Shown here: one piece after another, positions 36,256 to 44,285 of the stretch
How positions within the stretch are numbered: position 1 is the first letter of the stretch
Layout of the letters: the number at the start of each line of letters is the position of its first letter
Source: UBA11591 sp040220895
GTDB lineage: Bacteria > Bacteroidota > Bacteroidia > Flavobacteriales_E > Vicingaceae
Length of the DNA stretch: 64,000 bases
Direction: 5' to 3'
Assembly: GCA_040220895.1 (NCBI GenBank)
Contig: JAVJVY010000017.1
Span: 1 to 64,000 of the forward strand
Made by a program: the position numbers and the translations under genes
The notes under the pieces: generated by a model
What the model was told of the DNA's origin: nothing
Database searches by the model: none
Seen by the model: the letters and a program-made list of their open reading frames with translations, nothing else

Positions 36256-38088
36256 TTAATTTTCGATTTTTTGCCGGGCATTTCTATAGCTCTTTCTCGA
36301 GGTAGCCACATAAATACTTGCGGGGTAATCTGCTAGCAGTTTCTTGTACATCTCCAATGCCAGATCTTCCTCATCTAAGAATTGCTGATATAATACAGCT
36401 AGGTTAAAAACAGCTTCATCCCCAAGAATTCCATCGGGAAAACTCTTGATAATTAACTGCAATTTAGCCGCAGCGGACTCATAATCTTGTTTTTTCATAT
36501 ACACTTCGTATTGCATATAGTACACCTCGTCAATGATTTCGTGCACCACATAGATACGCTCCATTACGTCAAGTTTTTTTAAGGCAGATGGGTAATCACC
36601 CTGATCAAAAAGGAGGGCGGTGGCTGCGTAATCTTTCAGGGCCTGACCGGTGGTGTCAAACAACAAGTTGTCACTAATGATGAGCGACAGGCGCATGGCG
36701 TCATTGGCGATTAACTTCGAGGTAGATCCTTTTAGTACGTCTAATTGTGCTTTAGCCCAGTTATAGTCACCGGTATAAAAGTAAACTTTGGCGTTTTTAA
36801 ATTTGGCTTCATCGCCCAAAGCTTCATACTTAAAGTCTTTTTCGACCTGGGAGTAAAGCAGGGAAGCTTCCCAAATTTCGCCCTGTCTCAGGTAAATATC
36901 TGCCAGAACTAATTTGCATTTTGCCGCATCATTTTCGAGTAATTGATATTCGTTTAGGGCTCGTTGCAGCAATGCCATGGCTTTGTCGGCTTTGTTCAGG
37001 TAAAAGGCCCACACTTCTGCCAGGCCGATCTGAAGTTTAACGGTAGCACCATCGCGGCCTACATCATCAAGAGTTTTTATGTAGTTGCTTTCCAAATTAA
37101 TCAGGTCTTCCTGAGTGTAAGGAGCCGAGGTTATCTTTTCTCTGATGGCCATGGTCATGAGTACTCGGGCATTGACGTAATGCCTTGTAGAGGTACCCTG
37201 ATCGATCACGTATTGGTAGCATTCCATGGCCAGGTCGTATTCTTTATTACTCACACAGGATTGTCCCAGGGAAACAAGCCTCTTACCTCCTTCGTCAAAG
37301 CGGCGGTCAAGGGCCTTGGTTTGAAGGATGGCCCCTTCAAAGTCCTTTTGTTGAAGATAATGCCAAATGAGCATTTCCAAGAAAACTTCCTGGTCGGGCT
37401 GTCGCTGTATTCTTCTGAGCAAGGCGGTGTTCAGCACCTGCAGGTTTGCGGGATCCAGGTCTTGGTAGATGGATGTATTCAATGCGTTTTGAACATTCTG
37501 CAGGTAAGCATCATTAAGACTGATCAAATCGAGGTATTCGTCGATCATTTCTTCAATTTGTTGATTTTGATAATATAGCTCGGCGAGCTCAAATTGATAA
37601 CCATAAGAAGGGGTGAGTTTTTTGCCCCTCTTTAAGGTATGAATGGCGTAGACCATTTCATTTCTGCGCTGAAAACTATTGGCAAGGTCTAGAATATCTT
37701 TCGATCTGGGCAACAGCTCTTTAATGGCCTTTTCATAGACGTCCTCAGCCTTTTTTCGATCGCCCGAAAGCGTTAATACATGGCCATAATCAACAGTATA
37801 TATAGGGTCTCCGTAACTTTTTCGCAGCTGTTTTTTAACAATTTCTTCGGCTTGTTCGTAGCGCTTGGTTTCAATGTAGGAAGCAAAAAGTGGCAAATAG
37901 ATTTGTTGGCTTTTGTCTGACTTGTATAGGTCCTCGAGAAGGTCAATACTCTTCGCGTATTCCTTGTTCTGGAAAAAATCCAGGGCGAGTTTGTATTTGA
38001 TCTCATTTTGATTCTGGCCAACGATCAAGTTAGGTAGGGCCAAAAACAGGATCAAATTAAAAAAGGAAATTCCTTGAAATAGACGCAA
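36256..38088 (-). CDS. periplasmic TPR-repeat protein, large
   Basis: A 610-residue exported protein with signal peptide (MRLFQGISFFNLILFLALPNLIVGQ). Tetratricopeptide repeats run along its whole length (LALDFFQNKEYAKSIDLLEDLY near 35, DYGHVLTLSGDRKKAEDVYEKA near 100, YDLAMECYQYVID near 280, YESAAAKLQLIIKSFPDG near 540, AVLYQQFLDEEDLALEMYKKLL near 570). Such proteins are scaffolds, and none of the repeats carries a catalytic motif. It lies between a lipoprotein gene (8 bases) and the DUF4286 gene (11 bases), suggesting one transcript with serS at its head. Similar proteins recur in Bacteroidota, but I know no specific role. Confidence 0.85.
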   Translation of the reverse strand: MRLFQGISFFNLILFLALPNLIVGQNQNEIKYKLALDFFQNKEYAKSIDLLEDLYKSDKSQQIYLPLFASYIETKRYEQAEEIVKKQLRKSYGDPIYTVDYGHVLTLSGDRKKAEDVYEKAIKELLPRSKDILDLANSFQRRNEMVYAIHTLKRGKKLTPSYGYQFELAELYYQNQQIEEMIDEYLDLISLNDAYLQNVQNALNTSIYQDLDPANLQVLNTALLRRIQRQPDQEVFLEMLIWHYLQQKDFEGAILQTKALDRRFDEGGKRLVSLGQSCVSNKEYDLAMECYQYVIDQGTSTRHYVNARVLMTMAIREKITSAPYTQEDLINLESNYIKTLDDVGRDGATVKLQIGLAEVWAFYLNKADKAMALLQRALNEYQLLENDAAKCKLVLADIYLRQGEIWEASLLYSQVEKDFKYEALGDEAKFKNAKVYFYTGDYNWAKAQLDVLKGSTSKLIANDAMRLSLIISDNLLFDTTGQALKDYAATALLFDQGDYPSALKKLDVMERIYVVHEIIDEVYYMQYEVYMKKQDYESAAAKLQLIIKSFPDGILGDEAVFNLAVLYQQFLDEEDLALEMYKKLLADYPASIYVATSRKSYRNARQKIEN

Positions 38089-38096
38089 AGTCTGAT

Positions 38097-38630
38097 TTAA
38101 TTTTCGGATTCGAGACGCTGAATTAAAAGTAGGACTTTTTCTTCTGCCTCAAGATAGGCCTTGTCAATGCTTTGCAAACCAGTATACATTTGCTGGCAAG
38201 TCTGATAAACGGCGACGGCGGCGAATTCCTCATTTTCAAGATAGGTTCTGACCTTCTCTTGAGGGATGAGATTTTTTGAAAGATCTGTGCGTAAATTTCT
38301 TAGTTGAACAGGAATTACTTCGACTTCCTCCGACAGGAGTCCCATTTTACTCCCCCATTTGGTGTATGCTTTTTGGAATGCACCGTAGCGATCGAGCATG
38401 AACACTTCTTCCCGACTCACGGTGTCGGTCAATTCTACAATGCGCTTCATATTCTTTTCACATAAACGTCTTCGTTGATGTACAATTCCACTGTCTACTT
38501 TACTTACCAATACTTTGGCACTGTCCATCAAAGTGATCAGGCTGTCAATTCTGCTGATTTCCGCCGTATAAGGTGTACTGCATTGAGCGAATAGGAGCGT
38601 TAATGGTATGATAAAAATAAATTTCCGCAT
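38097..38630 (-). CDS. lipoprotein of unknown function, helical
   Basis: A 177-residue lipoprotein with lipobox LFAQC after MRKFIFIIPLTL. The mature part is almost all helical and charged (ISRIDSLITLMDSAKVLVSKVD, YLEAEEKVLLLIQRLESEN), with coiled-coil potential at both ends. No family is recognised. Its start touches the serS stop (one shared base) and its end is 8 bases from the TPR gene, so it is probably translated with both and may bind the TPR protein. That partnership is inferred from position only. Confidence 0.75.
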   Translation of the reverse strand: MRKFIFIIPLTLLFAQCSTPYTAEISRIDSLITLMDSAKVLVSKVDSGIVHQRRRLCEKNMKRIVELTDTVSREEVFMLDRYGAFQKAYTKWGSKMGLLSEEVEVIPVQLRNLRTDLSKNLIPQEKVRTYLENEEFAAVAVYQTCQQMYTGLQSIDKAYLEAEEKVLLLIQRLESEN

Positions 38631-39901
38631 TAGTTAATAAGTTTAAAGCCGGTATAAGGTCTGAGTACCTCGGGTATAACGATTCCATCGTGCGTTTGAT
38701 TATTTTCAAGCAGGGCAGCGTATATTCTTGGCAGGGCCAGGGCACTTCCGTTCAATGTGTGAGCTAATTGGGTCTTTTGTTCATTTCCTTTAAAACGTAG
38801 CTTTAAACGATTTGCCTGATATGCTTCGAAATTTGACACCGAACTGACTTCGAGCCATCGCTCTTGAGCGGCAGAGTAAACTTCAAGGTCTATGGTTTTT
38901 GCAGCTGCTGTGCCCAGATCTCCACCGCAGAGTTTCAGAGCCCTGAAAGGAAGGCCGAGGGAGCGGATCAGATCCTGAACGTATTCAACCATGATGCCCA
39001 GGGTTTGATAAGATTGATCAGGTTGCTGAATCTGCACTATCTCGACTTTGTCAAACTGGTGCAGTCTGTTCAGACCTCGCACATCCTTGCCGTATGAACC
39101 AGCCTCTCTTCTGAAGCAAGGGGTATAAGCAACGCATTTCACAGGGAAGTCTTCTTCCTTTAAAATAACATCCCTGAAAATGTTAGTAACAGGCACTTCG
39201 GCCGTCGGAATCAGAAATAAATTATCTACCTGGGCATGGTACATCTGACCATCCTTATCGGGTAACTGTCCTGTCCCGAACCCCGAATCTTCATTCACCA
39301 ACAAAGGAGGAATGATTTCTTGATAACCCGCTTTTTCTGCACTGTCAAGGAAGTAGGTGATCAAGGCTCTTTGTAGTTTGGCACCCTTTCCTTTGTAAAC
39401 GGGAAACCCGGCACCGGTGATCTTCGAGCCGAGGTCAAAATCAATCAAGTCATATTTTGCCGCCAGTTCCCAGTGCGGAAGTGCACCATCGAACAGGGCA
39501 GGTATTTCTCCTTCTCGGAGAATTTCTTCATTGTCCTGATCCCCTTTGCCGGCGTGTACCGATTCATGTGGGGCGTTAGGGATTGCACTCAATGCAGTGC
39601 GAATCTGATCTTCGAGTTCTTTTTGCTTGTCTGTTAGGGCTTTCGTTTTGTCCTTGATTTCAATAGTCCGTTGCTTTTTGATTTCAGCTTCGTCTTTCTT
39701 GCCGCTCTTAAAGAGTTCACCTATCTCTTTACTCAGACCATTGAGTTCGCTTAGCAATTCATCAACTTGCTGTTGGACTTTTTTTCTGGTGAGATCCAGT
39801 TCAAGCACACCTTTGATCTCTGAACTGTAATCTACATTTCTTTTGGCCAGACTTTTTATGACCAATTCGGTATTTTCCCTGATTTGCTGAATGGGAATCA
39901 T
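38630..39901 (-). CDS. serS: seryl-tRNA synthetase
   Basis: A 423-residue class II synthetase that charges tRNA-Ser. The N-terminal long coiled-coil arm (residues ~25-105: KVQQQVDELLSELNGLSKEIG, KQKELEDQIRTALS) grips the tRNA variable arm. The catalytic core follows with motif 2 CFRREAGSYGKDVRGLNRLHQFDKVE and motif 3 LNGSALALPRIYAALLENNQ. The length is normal. It heads the minus-strand run serS-lipoprotein-TPR-DUF4286, separated from rpmA by a strong terminator. Confidence 0.97.
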   Translation of the reverse strand: MIPIQQIRENTELVIKSLAKRNVDYSSEIKGVLELDLTRKKVQQQVDELLSELNGLSKEIGELFKSGKKDEAEIKKQRTIEIKDKTKALTDKQKELEDQIRTALSAIPNAPHESVHAGKGDQDNEEILREGEIPALFDGALPHWELAAKYDLIDFDLGSKITGAGFPVYKGKGAKLQRALITYFLDSAEKAGYQEIIPPLLVNEDSGFGTGQLPDKDGQMYHAQVDNLFLIPTAEVPVTNIFRDVILKEEDFPVKCVAYTPCFRREAGSYGKDVRGLNRLHQFDKVEIVQIQQPDQSYQTLGIMVEYVQDLIRSLGLPFRALKLCGGDLGTAAAKTIDLEVYSAAQERWLEVSSVSNFEAYQANRLKLRFKGNEQKTQLAHTLNGSALALPRIYAALLENNQTHDGIVIPEVLRPYTGFKLIN

Positions 39902-39920
39902 GCGTTGTATCTGTTTAAAT

Positions 39921-39966
39921 AAAAAAACTCCTGTCGGTCCATTCGATCAAATGGTCTGACAGGAGC
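39921..39966 (-). terminator. strong terminator after rplU-rpmA
   Basis: CTCCTGTC at 39928-39935 pairs with GACAGGAG at 39958-39965, with a further CCATT/AATGG inner stem. On the minus strand the stem is followed by a run of T (39927-39921). It ends the ribosomal protein transcript before serS. Confidence 0.85.
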
Positions 39967-39987
39967 CAAATTTTGTTGCGTTAATTA

Positions 39988-40245
39988 CTAGGACAATTCC
40001 TTTACGGAAACGTAAGAACGATTATCCCTTTTCTTTTGGAATTCAACCACGCCATCGGAAAGCGCAAACAAGGTGTGATCCTTACCCATACCGACATTTT
40101 TTCCGGGATGGTGGGTCGTACCACGTTGCCTTACCAATATATTCCCTGCAATTGCAGCCTGTCCTCCAAATATCTTTACGCCCAATCGTTTGCTATGTGA
40201 TTCGCGTCCGTTGTTAGAACTTCCTGCTCCTTTCTTATGTGCCAT
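39988..40245 (-). CDS. rpmA: 50S ribosomal protein L27
   Basis: An 85-residue ribosomal protein beginning MAHKKGAGSSNNGRESHSKRLGVKIFGGQ, a diagnostic L27 start. The N-terminal tail reaches toward the peptidyl transferase centre. No extra N-terminal cleavage extension of the Firmicutes type is present. It lies 11 bases after rplU and precedes a strong terminator. Confidence 0.97.
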   Translation of the reverse strand: MAHKKGAGSSNNGRESHSKRLGVKIFGGQAAIAGNILVRQRGTTHHPGKNVGMGKDHTLFALSDGVVEFQKKRDNRSYVSVKELS

Positions 40246-40256
40246 ATCTCAGAAGT

Positions 40257-40856
40257 TTATTTTTCGTCTTTTTTAGGGGAAGCCTTTTTAGCCGGAGCGG
40301 CTTTTGGCTTCGCCGTTGTTTTTTTAGAAGTAGATTTGGCCACTGCCTTGCTAGCTGGCGCCTTCGCTTTTGTTTCTGCCTTTTTAGGAGCAGCTTTCTT
40401 GGCAGGCGTTTTAACCTCTGTAGTTGAAGTTTTGGCCTTTGGTGCTGCTTTTTTTACAGGCGCTTTGGTTTCTACATTGGCTTCTGCTTTGGGCGCCGGT
40501 TTTGCAGCGGCCTTCGCAGCAGGTTTCGCGGCCTTTGACCCACCTTTTTCTAGAATTGCCTCAATTTGGATCTTTGTAAAATCCTGGCGATGACCATTTC
40601 TCTTTTGGTAACCTTTTCTTCGTTTCTTTTTGAAGACGATGATCTTATCGCCTCTCAGATGCTCAACGATCTTGGCCGTTATTGCGGCATCTGGCACAGC
40701 TGGGGCGCCAACAGCTATTTTTCCGTCGTTATCGATCAGTAAGACTTGATCAAAGGCGACTTGATCACCTTCCTTTCCTTCAAGGCGGTGAACAAAAATC
40801 TGCTGGTCTTTCTCTACTTTGAACTGTTGCCCCGCTATTTCTACAATTGCGTACAT
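40257..40856 (-). CDS. rplU: 50S ribosomal protein L21 with long Lys/Ala-rich tail
   Basis: A 199-residue protein. Residues 1 to ~105 are standard L21 (MYAIVEIAGQQFKVEKDQ, then EHLRGDKIIVFKKKRRKGYQKRNGHRQ), a protein binding 23S rRNA domain V/VI and L20. The remaining ~95 residues are low-complexity lysine, alanine and proline (AAKPAPKAEANVETKAPVKK, PKKAETKAKAPASKAVAK), resembling histone H1 tails. L21 alone is normally near 100-105 residues. The start is at 40856: upstream codons to 40991 precede the promoter's -7 element and do not fit the family. The gene is followed by rpmA in the universal order. Confidence 0.95.
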   Translation of the reverse strand: MYAIVEIAGQQFKVEKDQQIFVHRLEGKEGDQVAFDQVLLIDNDGKIAVGAPAVPDAAITAKIVEHLRGDKIIVFKKKRRKGYQKRNGHRQDFTKIQIEAILEKGGSKAAKPAAKAAAKPAPKAEANVETKAPVKKAAPKAKTSTTEVKTPAKKAAPKKAETKAKAPASKAVAKSTSKKTTAKPKAAPAKKASPKKDEK

Positions 40857-40885
40857 GTATACAGTGTTAAAAAAAAATTGGGCTG

Positions 40886-40915
40886 CAAAGATAAATAAAG
40901 ATTTCCTTTCTACAA
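40886..40915 (-). promoter_or_regulatory. rplU-rpmA promoter
   Basis: On the minus strand TTG (40915-40913), a 19-base spacer and TATCTTTG (40893-40886) give an exact TAnnTTTG promoter about 30 bases before the rplU ATG. This also supports the start at 40856. Confidence 0.7.
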
Positions 40916-41045
40916 TTGTTTTTCTCAAGCACTTTTTACAGAACGCTTCCTTGAAATATTGTACTTGTAAATTAGTGATTAATAGGCTCAATACCCTATT
41001 TTTACTCTCTGTTATTCGTATATTGACGGATTGAGATCGAGACTT

Positions 41046-44000
41046 ATGAGATTTGTTGCCACCTTTACCTTGACAGTTTTAGTTAGCGCTTTTGTTTCGG
41101 GTCAAAGCCTGTATTGGAATAAACTGCTTCAGGAACAAAATACCTCTGGTTTTTCCGTTCCCGCCAGAAGTCACGTAGCTGCCAATGGCAATATCACAAC
41201 AGCCGGGATGTTCTCAGTACCTGTCGACTTCGATCCTGATGGTTCGGTTGCCAATGTACTTTCCCCGAAAAGCGGAAGCTCACAAAATCTTTATTTCGCC
41301 CGCTATGACAACAACGGGGCCCTCACATGGGTCAAGCATCTGGAGGGCGATGATTGGATGTCGTTGAGTGGAATGGATCTGGATGCCAGTGGAAATGTTC
41401 TAGTCACGGGCCTGTTTAACGATCAGATCGATCTGAATCCGGCAGCAACCCAGGCCCTATACAGTCCACCCAATACCAGTGCCGAAGATTTCTTCATTTC
41501 CAAGTATAATTCTAGCGGAAATTTCATTTGGGCAAGACACATTATTTCAACGGTTCATGCCTGGAGCGAAGACCTTGATCAAGACAATTCAGGAAATATA
41601 TACATAGCAGGCGTAACAAGAGGCACTACTGATTTTGATCCGGGTGGGGCGACACAAAACGTTACATCACCAAACGACTACCTGTTCATAGCAAAGTACA
41701 ACTCTTCCGGAAACTTCACCGGTGTCATTTCCATGGGTAACAGCGGAGTCAACCAGGAATTGCATGACCTTGAAATGGATGCCAGTGGAAATGTCTATAT
41801 CTCAGGGCGATTGAAGGGAACCGTGGACTTTGACCCTTCGGCAGGAACAAACTTGCTCACCGCCAAAGGAAGCGACGACTTTTTTATAGCAAAATATAAT
41901 TCTTCCCTGCAATTTCAATGGGCTTACCGCATTGGTAGTGGTTCGGCTGAAGGTGACAGGATCGATCACTCCATCAGCGGATCGGAACTAGTTTTAAGTG
42001 GAAGCTTCCGCGATACGGTTGATCTTGACCTTAAAACGGGAACAACCCTGCTTCAAAGTAATGGGAATTACGACGTTTTTGTTGCCAGATACGATCTTTC
42101 AGCAAACTTGCAATCCTCTTTCGGAATAGGCGGTTCGGGATTCGATCATTGCCAGTCTGTTAAGATCTTACCCGGTGACAGCACTTTTTATTTGACAGGT
42201 TATTTTGAAAATTCGGTTGATTTTGACCCTTCGGCATCGAGCAAGAATTTATCCGCCAGCAGTAATCAAAGTGTTTTTCTGGCGTCATATAACATCGATC
42301 TCAATTACAATTGGGCTTCGAAAATAGCCGGCAGTGGTGATATATTGACAGCAGAAATCAATAACATGGGCACCGACGCCATGCTTTTTGGCAGAATTGC
42401 CAGTGGTACAGCAGACTTTAATTCAGCTTGGCCGGCACCTGCCAATTATAATGGACCGGCATCTTTCATTGCGCGTTACAAGGAATGTGGAATGTTCACC
42501 ATCAACAGCAATGTCGCCGACGCAGATTGCGGTATAGCCAATGGCAGCGCGACGCTGACCGTTCAAGGAGGAAATGCTCCCTACAACTATGCTTGGACCA
42601 GTGGTGACACTCTGGCCACTGCCGATAGTTTAAAATCAGGAAGCTATTTCGTGACTGTGACTGACAACAACTACTGTTCCGGGCAAGCCGGACCAATTAC
42701 GGTAAATGATGCTGATGGACCTAACATCACTGTGCAGTCAAAGGTAAATGTAAGCTGTTTCGGTGGTCGCAATGGAGCTATTGTGATAAATGTTAGTGGA
42801 GGAATGGCCCCTTATAACTACAGTTGGTCAACGGGATCTGGAAACCAGAATATAAATGGACTGAAGGCGGGATTCTATGAAATTACGGTAACCGACGATG
42901 ATGATTGTAAGTCAACCGAACGCATAGAGATCGTTCAACCAAGCCCGATTGTGGTCACACCAATTACCTCTGAGCCCAACTGTGGAAGCACCAATGGTGT
43001 GCTAACCGCTGTGGCCTCAGGTGGCGCATCACCCTACAGCTATTCCTGGTCGCCGGGTGGAACTGGTGGAACACAATTTAATCTGGGAGCGGGAATATAC
43101 CGGGTTACGGTTAGCGATGGAAATAATTGTACTTATAGCCAAACCATTTCTTTGAGCGACGACAATGCCCCCGATGTTACCCTGGACAACATCGTTGATG
43201 CCACATGCGGGTCGGGTGGAGGGGCCATCAATATTTCTGTTTCCGGTGGGACACCTTCTTATTCTTATTCCTGGGTGCCCGGAAATTTCACAACTCAGGA
43301 TATATCGTCTTTGCAGGCCGGAGAATACGATCTTATCGTTACAGACCAGGCAAGCACTCCTTGTAAAGCAGCATTCTCTGCAAGGGTAAGGGCTAAAAAG
43401 CCTGATTCACCAAAAATATGCATCGTAGATGTAGATACCCTGACTGGTCACGCCCAGGTAATTTGGGAAAAACCGATTAATCAGGGCGCCATAGATTTTT
43501 ACAATGTATACCGTGAAACAACAACCAGAAATGTGTTCGACCTGGTAGAGGACAGCATTGACTTTGGGGAACTCAGTCTTTACGAAGACACGTACGCCGA
43601 CACTTGGGTAAGGCCTTGGTCCTATAAGATCAGCCTGACCGATAACTGTGGCATCGAATCCGATCTAAGCGATCCACATACTACCATACACGTGGTGGTG
43701 ACAAAGAACCCACAGAGTGAGTTTAATATCTTGTGGACGCAATATAAAGGAGATTTCCCGGTGAACTCTTATGTATGTTGGAGGCATACCGATTCTACAG
43801 GCTATGATAGCCTAGCCACATGGCCGGCAAGCATTTACACTTATACCGATCGTAAATCACCATCAAAGGGTGCAGATGTTTTTTACTTCATGGAAATCGA
43901 GCATCCTACGGGATGCACTGCAACAGAAGCGATAAGTAAAAATTCTTCCCGCTCTAACAGAGGCAGCATTGGTCCACCCAAATTCGGTACTTCAGTACCC

Positions 44001-44276
44001 GAAGCTTTTATGCACCTGTCCGAATACCGCGTTTATCCGAATCCTAATAACGGCGATTTCACTCTTGACCTGACTTCCGTTTTTGGCGGGATAATGCAAG
44101 TGGAAATATATGACGTACAAGGTGTTAAAGTGTATCAGACCGAGAAATTCGTAAATTCGGGAAGGAATTCGATTACCTTTGACATACCGCACCTTGTCAA
44201 AGGGCTGTACCTTTTGCAATTGGACTTGAATAACGAAAGGTCTTTTGCCAGGGTGATGATCGATTCCACGGACTAG
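41046..44276 (+). CDS. large T9SS-secreted protein with SBBP and SprB repeats
   Basis: A 1076-residue surface protein. The signal peptide MRFVATFTLTVLVSAFVSGQ argues for the ATG at 41046 over the upstream TTG at 41031. Residues ~30-470 hold SBBP-type propeller repeats (SGNFIWARH, DASGNVYISGRLKGTVDFDPS and variants with DFDP). Residues ~490-770 contain four SprB repeats of the form G.APY.YSW..G.....LKAG.Y.VTVTD...C. A fibronectin-like region comes next, and the last ~80 residues are a T9SS type A sorting domain (YRVYPNPNNGDFTLDL). SprB itself is the mobile gliding adhesin of Flavobacterium johnsoniae, so an adhesin role is plausible but inferred. The next gene begins 9 bases after its stop, suggesting a common transcript. 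Confidence 0.9.
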   Translation: MRFVATFTLTVLVSAFVSGQSLYWNKLLQEQNTSGFSVPARSHVAANGNITTAGMFSVPVDFDPDGSVANVLSPKSGSSQNLYFARYDNNGALTWVKHLEGDDWMSLSGMDLDASGNVLVTGLFNDQIDLNPAATQALYSPPNTSAEDFFISKYNSSGNFIWARHIISTVHAWSEDLDQDNSGNIYIAGVTRGTTDFDPGGATQNVTSPNDYLFIAKYNSSGNFTGVISMGNSGVNQELHDLEMDASGNVYISGRLKGTVDFDPSAGTNLLTAKGSDDFFIAKYNSSLQFQWAYRIGSGSAEGDRIDHSISGSELVLSGSFRDTVDLDLKTGTTLLQSNGNYDVFVARYDLSANLQSSFGIGGSGFDHCQSVKILPGDSTFYLTGYFENSVDFDPSASSKNLSASSNQSVFLASYNIDLNYNWASKIAGSGDILTAEINNMGTDAMLFGRIASGTADFNSAWPAPANYNGPASFIARYKECGMFTINSNVADADCGIANGSATLTVQGGNAPYNYAWTSGDTLATADSLKSGSYFVTVTDNNYCSGQAGPITVNDADGPNITVQSKVNVSCFGGRNGAIVINVSGGMAPYNYSWSTGSGNQNINGLKAGFYEITVTDDDDCKSTERIEIVQPSPIVVTPITSEPNCGSTNGVLTAVASGGASPYSYSWSPGGTGGTQFNLGAGIYRVTVSDGNNCTYSQTISLSDDNAPDVTLDNIVDATCGSGGGAINISVSGGTPSYSYSWVPGNFTTQDISSLQAGEYDLIVTDQASTPCKAAFSARVRAKKPDSPKICIVDVDTLTGHAQVIWEKPINQGAIDFYNVYRETTTRNVFDLVEDSIDFGELSLYEDTYADTWVRPWSYKISLTDNCGIESDLSDPHTTIHVVVTKNPQSEFNILWTQYKGDFPVNSYVCWRHTDSTGYDSLATWPASIYTYTDRKSPSKGADVFYFMEIEHPTGCTATEAISKNSSRSNRGSIGPPKFGTSVPEAFMHLSEYRVYPNPNNGDFTLDLTSVFGGIMQVEIYDVQGVKVYQTEKFVNSGRNSITFDIPHLVKGLYLLQLDLNNERSFARVMIDSTD

Positions 44277-44285
44277 TAACATATC

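Noticed and set aside
36964..37578. 204-codon open frame on the plus strand
   Set aside because: It is antisense to the periplasmic TPR gene, whose repeats and signal peptide are clear. It has no promoter, signal or family motif.
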